Source: PALSA-612 sp963742925
GTDB taxonomy: Bacteria; Actinomycetota; Thermoleophilia; Gaiellales; Gaiellaceae
Assembly: GCA_963742925.1 (NCBI GenBank)
Contig: CAVUNV010000004.1
Location: 62,001-126,000 of the forward strand
Length of the DNA stretch: 64,000 nucleotides
Direction: 5' to 3'
Every line of letters begins with the position of its first letter. The first letter of the stretch is position 1. The notes beneath the pieces are model-generated. The model ran no database searches and was not told the origin of the DNA. It was given only the letters and a program-made list of their open reading frames with translations. A program made the translations under genes and the position numbers. Positions 57,661 through 64,000 of the stretch are shown here, in pieces.

Positions 57661-58045
57661 GTGCTCGTCTCGCCGCTCTCCGGTCGCAGCGCAGGGTCGT
57701 CCGACTCCGGCTTCGTCGTCGTCGAATGGACGGACGAGGGCGAGACGAGTCGTGAGCGCCCGATCGCACCGCTTGCATGTCCACCACGTGGACGACGAAT
57801 GCTGGTACGTGCTGGACGGCAGGCTCGGCTTCCGGGTCGGTGACGACGAGGTCGAGGCAGGCCCGGGCGATGCGGTCTTCGTCCCGGCGGGCACCGCGCA
57901 CGCGTACTGGAACGCACAACCCGGCCCGACGCGCTACCTGCTCGTGATCCCCCGCCGGCTCGCCGACATGCTCCACGAGCTCCACGATGGAACCCCGAAG
58001 GATTTCCCCGCGGTCTTCAGGAAGTACGAAAGCGAACTGCTCTAG
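57661..58045 (+). CDS. Cupin-domain protein (frameshifted)
   Basis: A small single-domain cupin_2 protein. The metal-binding motif is HVHHVDDECWYVLDGRLGFR, with the second motif GDAVFVPAGTAHAYWN. From GTG 57661 the N-terminal strand region reads FVVVEWTDEGETSRERPIAP. It joins the cupin barrel only if one base of CTTGCATG near 57773-57775 is removed, giving 127 residues; the interval is one base above a multiple of three. It may be a sugar isomerase-like or regulatory cupin. It stands alone on the plus strand and ends overlapping the convergent GNAT gene by four bases. Confidence 0.72.
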
Positions 58046-58548
58046 TCCGACGCCTCGCCGAGCAAGCGCTCGACGATCACCACGTCTCGCCACATGCCGT
58101 CGAGCCTCGCGTGGCGCCGGTAGACACCCACTTCCCGGAAGCCGAGCGAGCGGCAGACTGCGAGTGACGCCTCGTTCTCCGGGAAGACGCGGCTGACGAG
58201 CTTCCAGTAGCCACGCCCCTCGGCCTCGGCGATCAGCGCGGCCAGCGTGACCCGGCCCGCGCCCTGTCCCCGAGCGGCCCGCGCCACGTAGATCGAGAAC
58301 TCGGCGACGCCGGAGTAGGCCGGCCTGTGCACGCGGTAGGGCGGCGCCGACGCCCAGGCGACGATCCTGCCCGCCTCGTCCTCCGAGACGACGAGCGGGT
58401 AGCCGGCCTCGATCCAGCCCTGCACGTCGCCGGCGCTCCGGTGCTCGGTCTCGAAGGTGCCGATGCGGTCCTCGATCCCCTCGTTGTAGATGCCGGCGAT
58501 CGCCTCGGCGTCATCCGGCGTGGCCGGGCGCGTACGGAACGCGGTCAA
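58042..58548 (-). CDS. GNAT-family N-acetyltransferase (phosphinothricin acetyltransferase-like)
   Basis: A 168-residue acetyl-CoA-dependent acetyltransferase. It begins FRTRPATPDDAEAIAGIYNE, typical of the PAT/ArsN2 branch. The central acetyl-CoA loop is ARAARGQGAGRVTLAALIAE (a Q/RxxGxG/A motif). It ends with FPENEASLAVCRSLGFREVG, the conserved NxxSxxxxxxxGF region. The start is a TTG at 58548 overlapping the mqnC stop (TTGA). It closes the menaquinone operon but has no evident role in quinone synthesis; detoxification of an amine compound is the usual function in this branch. Confidence 0.85.
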   Translation of the reverse strand: MTAFRTRPATPDDAEAIAGIYNEGIEDRIGTFETEHRSAGDVQGWIEAGYPLVVSEDEAGRIVAWASAPPYRVHRPAYSGVAEFSIYVARAARGQGAGRVTLAALIAEAEGRGYWKLVSRVFPENEASLAVCRSLGFREVGVYRRHARLDGMWRDVVIVERLLGEASD

Positions 58549-59589
58549 CGCCCGGCGAGCGCCGGGCGCTCGGCGCGCCGGTACTCGACCGTGTACCCGA
58601 GCCGCCGCGGCACGGCGAGCAACCGCTCCAGATCGAGGTCGATCCGCGCGCCCGCCTTCTGCGTCACCTCGTCCTCGATCGGCAGGTCGAAGTCGTCGGC
58701 GCCGAAGTCGAGGGCCCGAAACGCCTCCTCGTTCTGCGTCAGCACCGACGTCCGCACGTGCTTGACGTTGTCGAGGAAGATCCGGCTGAGCGCGATGTGC
58801 CGCTGGTACTCGTGCGCACCGACCTCCTGTCCGCCGAGCGCCGTGCCGTACGGCTTGTACGTCCAGCAGAGGAACGAGAACAGGCCTTCGTAGCCGTCCG
58901 CGAGGCAGGCGTCCTGGAAGTCGCGCGTCCGCTGCAGATGCTCGAGCCGCTCCTCCAGCGTCTCGTCGAAGCCGATCACCATCGTCGCCGTGGTGCGCAT
59001 TCCGCTTTCGACGATCGCGCGCTGCGCCTCGAAGTAGTCCTGCACCGTGTACTTCCACTTGGCGTGCCGCTTGCGAAAGTCCTCGGTCAGGATCTCACTG
59101 CCGCCGCCGGTGATCCAGTGCACGCCCGCGTCGCGCAGGCGCGCGGCAGCCTCCGCGTAGCCGAGCCCGGCACGATCCGCGAGGAAGACGAACTCCGCGA
59201 TGGTCAGCGCGTAGAACTCGACCCGCTCGCCGTAGCGCTCCCGGACGGCGTGGAAGAGATCGCAGTAGTAGTCGAGCGGCAGCTTCGGATTGAACCCGCC
59301 GTTGAAGCCGACGAGGTCGCCGCCGACCTCGACCAGCTCGTCGATCTTCGCGAACACGTCCTCACGCGACAGCACGTAGCCGCCGTCCTGGTTCGGCAGG
59401 ACGTAGAAGGCGCAGTAGTCGCACTGCGCGACGCAGACGTTGGTGTAGTTGATGATCCGCATGACCATGTAGGTCGCGTGGTCGGGTCGATGCCACCGGC
59501 CGCGCACCTCCTGGGCGAGCCGGATCAGCTCGTCGTCGCTCCCCTCGCGCCAGAGCCGCGCCGCCTCGTCGACGCGAGATCCGCGTCAT
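58545..59589 (-). CDS. mqnC: Cyclic dehypoxanthinyl futalosine synthase (radical SAM), frameshifted near start
   Basis: A futalosine-pathway radical SAM enzyme that cyclises dehypoxanthine futalosine. The cluster motif CVAQCDYC (CX3CX2C) follows YMVMRIINYTNV. GFNGGFNPKLPLDYYCDLFH and the HWITGGGSEILTEDFRK and SFLCWTYKPYGTAL segments are MqnC-like. The N-terminus VDEAARLWREGSDDELIRLA is in frame with the body, but the expected ATG at 59589 (overlapping the upstream stop as ATGA) is not. One extra base between 59574 and 59587 explains it and gives 347 residues. As written, GTG at 59507 is the only clear internal start. The next gene downstream is a GNAT. Confidence 0.9.
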
Positions 59590-60905
59590 GCCGGGACCGC
59601 CGCCGCCTCGGGCTGGAGCACGTCCATGAACGAGCTGACCGAGAACACCGCGTTGCCCGCGCCCGCGGTGCCGTAGCCGGGCGGCGGCTTCAGAGCGTGC
59701 TTCTCCAGCGTCTCGCGGTACGCCTCGAGCAGCCTGACGTGGTACTCGAGCGGCGCGCCCTCCGGGTTGTCGCGGCCGAGAGGCGTCGTCGGCTCGGGAC
59801 ACCAGGTCGTGAAGCGGGGCGTGATGCCGCGGCTCATGAAGTAGTCGAGCCCCTCGACGGTGCTGGCGATCGCGGCGTCGACGGTCTCGAAGCCGTGCGG
59901 CCTCGCCATCTCGACTCCGGCGACGAAGTTCGGGATCACGTAGCGCGGCCCGAACACGTCGGCGGCGTCCAGGATCCGTCGGTGCCACTCCTCGCGGCCG
60001 ACGTAGCGCTCCTTGCCGGGGCAGATGATCGAGAACAACCGCTTGTCCCAGACCTCGTAGTTCGGGTGGTAGATCGTGATCCCGTAGTCGCGGTAGCGCT
60101 CGACGGCCGCGCGCGGCAGCGCCTGGGCGACGACCTTGCCGATCCAGCGGCCGGGGAAGCGCGCCTCGATCGCCTCGGCGTAGCGGCCGTAGAAGTCGGC
60201 CTCGTCGAGCCCGTCGACGCGACTCGTGACCGAGCCGCCGGTCAGCGTGTAGGCCTTGCTCGCCTTCGCCGTGTCGTGCTCGTCGATGATCGCGAGCGCC
60301 TCGAGCACGTCCTCGACCGGCTTGATCCCCGTGTACGGGCGGCCGGCCTGCTTGTGCTGGCGCCAGTTGTGGTTGATGTCGCAGAACTGGCACTCCTCCT
60401 TGGCCCCGAAGTACTGGCAGAGCCGGAGCACCGTGAGGTAGATGAGGTAGCCCCACTGGATCGTCGGCGCCGTCTCCATCACCGTCTTGCCGTTGGCGAG
60501 CTCGTGCCGGTAGTACTCGGGCATCGGCGGCAGCGTCACGTCGGCGACCGGGCGGCCCTCCAGTGTGAGTCGCAGCCCGCCGTCCTCGTCGAGCTCGACC
60601 CGGTAGGGCGACGCGGGGTTCACCCGCACCGAGACGATCGTCCGGCGCAGGCCGTACGGCCCGCCGCTCAGCGCGAGCTCCTCGGGCGGACGCCGCCTCG
60701 CGGCCTCGCCCAGCTCCGCGAGCGGCTGCTGGTCGAACGAGAAGATGAAGTACGACTTCGGCTTGACCGCCCCGCTCAGGTTGTCGCTCAGCGCCGCGTC
60801 GCCGAACCCGATCCCCGTCCGCAGCAGGTCCTCCTTCAGCACCGCCTCGGCCGGAACGCCCGGGAAGCGTTCGATCAGCGACTCGACGAGCTCCGTCCGG
60901 GTCAC
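59586..60905 (-). CDS. Atypical radical SAM protein in the menaquinone operon (CX8CX2C)
   Basis: A 439-residue protein with a probable iron-sulfur/SAM site at Cys163, Cys172 and Cys175 (LRLCQYFGAKEECQFCDI), a CX8CX2C spacing unlike the CX3CX2C of MqnC and MqnE. It has a 130-residue N-terminal region without cysteines (KPKSYFIFSFDQQPLAELGE). It then has barrel-like segments AYTLTGGSVTSR, YGITIYHPNYEVWDKRLFSI and RYVIPNFVAGVEMARPHGFE. Start ATG (minus strand) at 60905 overlaps mqnA by four bases; its stop overlaps mqnC. Position suggests a step in quinone synthesis, possibly one usually done by MqnE, which is not in the window. That role is inference. Confidence 0.75.
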   Translation of the reverse strand: MTRTELVESLIERFPGVPAEAVLKEDLLRTGIGFGDAALSDNLSGAVKPKSYFIFSFDQQPLAELGEAARRRPPEELALSGGPYGLRRTIVSVRVNPASPYRVELDEDGGLRLTLEGRPVADVTLPPMPEYYRHELANGKTVMETAPTIQWGYLIYLTVLRLCQYFGAKEECQFCDINHNWRQHKQAGRPYTGIKPVEDVLEALAIIDEHDTAKASKAYTLTGGSVTSRVDGLDEADFYGRYAEAIEARFPGRWIGKVVAQALPRAAVERYRDYGITIYHPNYEVWDKRLFSIICPGKERYVGREEWHRRILDAADVFGPRYVIPNFVAGVEMARPHGFETVDAAIASTVEGLDYFMSRGITPRFTTWCPEPTTPLGRDNPEGAPLEYHVRLLEAYRETLEKHALKPPPGYGTAGAGNAVFSVSSFMDVLQPEAAAVPA

Positions 60906-61666
60906 ACCGGCACCTGCTCTTCGTGGACGAACCGGAGCTCGGGCACGCGGTCGAGCTCGCCGACGTCGTGCGCCATCTCGAGGAACGTGTAGAGGCCGGC
61001 GCGCTCGCGCGGGCCGAAGCGATAGCGGAGCTTCTCGAAGTAGCGGGCCAGGAAGCCGGCCGGGTAGCCGTAGCGCTCGCTCGCCTCGTACGCGAGCTGC
61101 TCGGGCTCGGCCCGCGCGAGCCGGACCGACTCGACGAGCGCATCCTCGAGCTCGGTGGTGCCGGGCACAGGCGGGTCGGGCGTCGCCCAGACCGCGAACA
61201 CCATCGGCAGGCCCGTGCGCTCGAGCCAGAGACGGCCGAGGTCGTGGTGCGGAGTCGGGTCCTCGAACGCGCTCTTGAGCGCCGCGTCGCCGATCAGGAG
61301 CGTCGCGTCGGCCTCCTCTCCGAGCGGCACGTGCTCGGCGTCGGGCACCAGCACCTTCGTCAGGACGACCGAGGTCGCGCTCTCGGGCGTCACTGCGACC
61401 GAGCGCACGCGCTCGAGCGGAACGCGCGAGACGAGCTGGATCGAGTCGACCGCGCCCTCGGAGGAGACGCAGAGCCGCGGCAGGATGCGCAGCGTGTCGG
61501 CATGGCGCGCGTACTCGATCGACGAGATCGGCGCCAGGTCGATCTCGCCGGCGACGAGCCGCCGGTTGAGGTCCGTCGGCACGCCCTGCACCTCCTCGAC
61601 CTCGGCCTGGAGCCGGTAGAAGACCGGCGCCATGTTCACGTACGAGATGCGGCCGAGCCTGATCAT
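60902..61666 (-). CDS. mqnA: Chorismate dehydratase
   Basis: A 254-residue enzyme of the futalosine menaquinone pathway with a periplasmic-binding-protein-like fold. It dehydrates chorismate to 3-[(1-carboxyvinyl)oxy]benzoate. The N-terminus RLGRISYVNMAPVFYRL, the APISSIEYARHADTLRILP segment, the LLIGDAALKSAF motif and LGRLWLERTGLPMVFAVWAT are diagnostic of MqnA. ATG at 61666 overlaps the polyprenyl synthase stop by four bases, and its stop overlaps the radical SAM gene. No sign of disruption. Confidence 0.93.
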   Translation of the reverse strand: MIRLGRISYVNMAPVFYRLQAEVEEVQGVPTDLNRRLVAGEIDLAPISSIEYARHADTLRILPRLCVSSEGAVDSIQLVSRVPLERVRSVAVTPESATSVVLTKVLVPDAEHVPLGEEADATLLIGDAALKSAFEDPTPHHDLGRLWLERTGLPMVFAVWATPDPPVPGTTELEDALVESVRLARAEPEQLAYEASERYGYPAGFLARYFEKLRYRFGPRERAGLYTFLEMAHDVGELDRVPELRFVHEEQVPV

Positions 61667-62580
61667 GAGTGCCTGTGCACCACGAGGTCGGCGAGCGCCT
61701 CGAGCTCGTCCCGGTGGAACTGGCCGTCGAGGCACGCTCGCGCGCGGCAGGCGTAGTCGAGCGCGATCGCCCGGGATCGGGCGAGCGCCGTCGTGTCGGC
61801 GACGCGGACGAGCGCGCCGTCGAGCGGGCCGCCGGCGAGCGCGCGGCGGACGACCTCGTCCTCGCCCGCGGCGAGCAGCAGCGGCAGCGTCGGCGTGCCC
61901 TCGCGGAGATCCACGCCTGCGATCTTGCCGGTCTCGAGGCCGTCGCCGGTGCAGTCGAGGATGTCGTCGGTGATCTGGAAGGCGATGCCGAGCGAAAGCC
62001 CGAACCGGCCGAGCGCAGGATCGTGGCCGCGCGAGCCGAGCAGACAGGCAGCCTCGAACAGCTTCGCCGTCTTCAGCGCGCAGCGTTCGAGGTAGCTCTC
62101 GACGGTCGTGTCGGGATCGTGCGCCTGGCGCCGCTGCAGCGCCTCGCCGCGCGCCAGGCAGAGCGTCGCCTCGGCCAGCATCGCGACCTCCCTCCCGTCC
62201 CCGGCCGCCGACAGCTCGGCGAAGGCCCGCGCGAACAGATAGTCGCCCGCGGCACGGGCGGCGGCAGGCCCGTAGGCGGCCCACGCGGCGGCCCGCCCGC
62301 GGCGGAACCGCGCGCCGTCGATCAGGTCGTCGTGGACGAGCGTCGCCATGTGGATCAGCTCGACGGCGACACCGGCCGCGAGCGGCGGCGGAGCGTCGGG
62401 GCGTGACGACAGGAAGACGAGCATCGGCCGCAGCCGCTTGCCCCCGGCCGCGAGCGCGTCTGCTCCGACGGCGGAGACGACACCTGGATGACTTGCCACC
62501 GTCTCCTGCAGCCGCTCCTCCAGCTCGTCGAGGTACGACTCGAGCCCCGGGGCCTCGCGGATCGACGCGAGGACGGTCAC
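61663..62580 (-). CDS. Polyprenyl diphosphate synthase (menaquinone side chain)
   Basis: A 305-residue trans-prenyltransferase. The first aspartate-rich motif DDLID lies in ATLVHDDLIDGARFRRGRAA, preceded by GGKRLRPMLVFL. The second, DDILD, lies in LGIAFQITDDILDCTGDG. GEALQRRQAHD and LKTAKLFEAACLLG complete the pattern. The small residues before the first DD motif suggest a long-chain (C35-C45) product, used as the menaquinone tail. GTG at 62580 overlaps the menG stop and its own stop overlaps mqnA. Confidence 0.92.
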   Translation of the reverse strand: MTVLASIREAPGLESYLDELEERLQETVASHPGVVSAVGADALAAGGKRLRPMLVFLSSRPDAPPPLAAGVAVELIHMATLVHDDLIDGARFRRGRAAAWAAYGPAAARAAGDYLFARAFAELSAAGDGREVAMLAEATLCLARGEALQRRQAHDPDTTVESYLERCALKTAKLFEAACLLGSRGHDPALGRFGLSLGIAFQITDDILDCTGDGLETGKIAGVDLREGTPTLPLLLAAGEDEVVRRALAGGPLDGALVRVADTTALARSRAIALDYACRARACLDGQFHRDELEALADLVVHRHS

Positions 62581-63263
62581 GCTGCGACTCCGGTGTGGAG
62601 CGCCACGATGCCGCCTGCGAAGGTCCGGTAGCGAACGTCTGTGAATCCCGCTGACTCCATCAATTCGGCCAACTCGGGCGGACCGGGAAAGCGACGAACG
62701 CTCGCCGGCAGATACGTATAGGCCGCCCCGCCCTTGAAGACACGGCCGAGCAGGGGAACCACCCGGTCGAACCAGAGCCGGTAGAACGGCGCCAGCGCTC
62801 CGGTCGGCGTCGTGATCTCCAGGATCCCGAGCCGCCCCTGCGGGCGGAGCACGCGCCGGAGCTCGACGAGCGCGCCGGGAAGGTCGGCGACGTTCCTGAC
62901 GCCGAACCCGACCGTCGCCGAGTCGAAGTCCGCGTCCGGAAACGGCAAGGCCAGCACATCTCCTTCGATCCAGGTAACGCCCGGCAGCTTGGCCCGGGCG
63001 CGCTCGAGCATGCGGGGGGAGAAGTCGAGGCCGACCACGTCGCCGGCTCCCGCCTTGACGGCGGCGACGGCCAGATCCCCCGTGCCGCAGCACGCGTCGA
63101 GGACCCGGTCGCCCGGCCGGACGACGGCCTTCACGGTCTCGCGGCGCCAGCGCTGGTCGAGCCCGGCGGTCATCACGCGGTTCATCAGGTCGTAGACCGG
63201 CGCGATCCGATCGAACATCGACCGCACCTCCGGCGCTTCCAACCTGCCTGTCTCGACGCTCAT
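62577..63263 (-). CDS. menG: Demethylmenaquinone methyltransferase
   Basis: A 228-residue SAM-dependent C-methyltransferase of the UbiE/MenG family that performs the last step of menaquinone synthesis. Signatures are MFDRIAPVYDLMNRVMTAGL near residue 16, the SAM site RVLDACCGTGDLAVAA, FDSATVGFGVRNVADLPGAL (UbiE signature 1) and RVLRPQGRLGILEITTP (signature 2). ATG at 63263 overlaps the ubiX stop (ATGA). The neighbours (prenyl synthase, mqnA, mqnC) support menaquinone over ubiquinone. Confidence 0.94.
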   Translation of the reverse strand: MSVETGRLEAPEVRSMFDRIAPVYDLMNRVMTAGLDQRWRRETVKAVVRPGDRVLDACCGTGDLAVAAVKAGAGDVVGLDFSPRMLERARAKLPGVTWIEGDVLALPFPDADFDSATVGFGVRNVADLPGALVELRRVLRPQGRLGILEITTPTGALAPFYRLWFDRVVPLLGRVFKGGAAYTYLPASVRRFPGPPELAELMESAGFTDVRYRTFAGGIVALHTGVAA

Positions 63264-63853
63264 TCCTGCCCCCAGCGGCGCGAGAGCGAATGCTCCAGCC
63301 CGATCTGGTCGAGGCAGCGCGCGACGACGAAGCTCACGAGGTCGTCGACGGTCTCGGCGCCGTGGTAGAAGCCCGGCGCCAGGAAGAGGATCGTCGCCCC
63401 GGCGCGGCGCAGCCGGAGCATGTTCTCCAGATGGATGTCCGAGAGCGGCGTCTCGCGTGGCATGACGACGAGCCGGCGGCCCTCCTTGAGGGCGACGCTG
63501 CCGGCGCGCTGGATCAGGTTCGACATCACGCCCGACGAGAGCGCACCGAGCGTCCCCATCGAGCACGGGCAGATCACGTACGCGTCGACCTTCGCCGACC
63601 CGCTCGCATACGGCGCCCGCCAGTCGCGCTCGTCGTGGAGCGTCACCTGCCCGCCCCGGGCATGCTCGAGGAAGCGTGCGAGCGTCTCGTCCCGGGAGAG
63701 GCGCGCGTCACCGTAGAGCTCCGTCGCCAGCACCTCGACCGCGGCGGCCGACGCGCACACGCCGACTTCGCAGTCAGCCTCAGTCAACGCCTGGAGCAGC
63801 CTGGCCGCATACGGCGCCCCCGAAGCACCCGTAATCCCCAGGAAGACATGCAC
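63260..63853 (-). CDS. ubiX: Flavin prenyltransferase UbiX
   Basis: A 197-residue flavoprotein of the UbiX/Pad1 family. It makes the prenylated FMN cofactor needed by UbiD-type decarboxylases. Motifs: LGITGASGAPYAARLLQAL at the N-terminus, CPCSMGTLGALSSGVMSNLI (phosphate/FMN site), and VVMPRETPLSDIHLENMLRL. In futalosine-type organisms a UbiD-like decarboxylase (MqnL/MqnP group) is expected to use this cofactor; none is in the window. It is the first gene of the menaquinone unit. ATG at 63853. Confidence 0.94.
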   Translation of the reverse strand: MHVFLGITGASGAPYAARLLQALTEADCEVGVCASAAAVEVLATELYGDARLSRDETLARFLEHARGGQVTLHDERDWRAPYASGSAKVDAYVICPCSMGTLGALSSGVMSNLIQRAGSVALKEGRRLVVMPRETPLSDIHLENMLRLRRAGATILFLAPGFYHGAETVDDLVSFVVARCLDQIGLEHSLSRRWGQE

Positions 63854-63911
63854 ACATGGAGCCTATATACGCGGCCAAACAAGCGGCTCACGGCGACACC
63901 CGCCGCGAAGT

Positions 63912-63926
63912 CCGGGCTTTGCCCGG
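63912..63926. terminator. Stem-loop upstream of ubiX
   Basis: CCGGGC, TTT, GCCCGG gives a six-pair stem with a three-base loop in the intergenic region at the window end. No T-tract. Could end a transcript arriving from the right or be a leader structure of the ubiX message. Confidence 0.3.
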
Positions 63927-63971
63927 GCGTAGCTCGAGCCGCGAGTGTGCGAATCCAAAGGGAAGGGGGCC

Positions 63972-64000
63972 CACGGGGGAAACCGGCCGTTTCCCCCGTG
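63972..64000. terminator. Strong perfect hairpin at the window edge
   Basis: Twelve-base arms at 63972-63983 and 63989-64000 (CACGGGGGAAAC and its inverse) are perfectly complementary around a five-base loop CGGCC. The context beyond the window is unknown, so the T-tract cannot be judged. A bidirectional terminator or a repeat element are both possible. Confidence 0.45.

Noticed and set aside
13150..59590. Programmed ribosomal frameshifting as a common explanation for the frame breaks
   Set aside because: The sites have no shared slippery sequence or downstream structure, affect housekeeping enzymes at random positions and are nearly all one-base insertions; sequence error is simpler.

Overview
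The window is about 70% GC chromosomal DNA from a bacterium, most likely an actinobacterium of the class Thermoleophilia (Gaiella- or Solirubrobacter-like). This rests on very high GC with GTG, TTG and ATG starts, a UvrD helicase ending in an HRDC domain, a DUF2630 protein, a futalosine-type menaquinone operon and a phosphosulfolactate synthase. No tRNA, rRNA, CRISPR array, prophage or complete insertion sequence was seen. The class-level placement is an inference.

Layout. 1-6937 (minus) is an envelope glycan operon: polyprenyl-phosphate sugar transferase, sugar-nucleotide dehydratase, ATP-grasp ligase, PLP aminotransferase, LPG-synthase-like membrane protein, GT2 transferase and a truncated membrane protein. 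7037-15101 holds two efflux pumps, each with its own TetR repressor, plus a second aminotransferase/epimerase pair and a secreted beta-propeller/RTX protein. 15114-21471 (plus) is a tightly coupled run: ATP-grasp, deacetylase, methyltransferase, second ATP-grasp, and a glycosyltransferase fused to a flippase. 21763-27390 (minus) is a broken DUF2339 membrane-protein gene carrying almost four near-identical tandem copies of an 894-base coding module. 27391-32158 contains small membrane proteins, a PASTA lipoprotein, a class II glutamine amidotransferase, a RyR-domain protein and a LmbE-type deacetylase. 32209-37279 holds an O-antigen-ligase-like protein, a PQQ-type propeller, a GT-C transferase and a FlgD-like secreted protein. 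37569-44413 (minus) is one long unit: succinate/fumarate flavoprotein, two-subunit class I fumarase, comA, cysH, cysC, sat and a TauE exporter. 44445-52145 includes uppP, an iron-dependent dehydrogenase, a LysR regulator, a DUF354 protein and UvrD. 52272-57616 is a second polysaccharide module. 58042-63853 (minus) is a menaquinone operon (ubiX, menG, polyprenyl synthase, mqnA, an unusual radical SAM protein, mqnC, GNAT).

How it fits together. Much of the window builds or exports envelope glycans: amino-sugar synthesis (three DegT-type aminotransferases, three SDR enzymes), modification by ATP-grasp ligases, methylation, deacetylation, flipping, polymerisation, and undecaprenyl phosphate recycling by UppP. 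The sulfur unit reduces sulfate to sulfite through APS. It then offers ComA (sulfite plus phosphoenolpyruvate) and a TauE exporter but no sulfite reductase.

Caution. At least ten genes are interrupted by single-base indels, nearly all of them one extra base, often in a short homopolymer or beside a perfectly conserved stop/start overlap. This looks more like residual assembly error than gene decay, so frameshifts are reported as features of the sequence as given. The block 22-28.5 kb is the worst affected.
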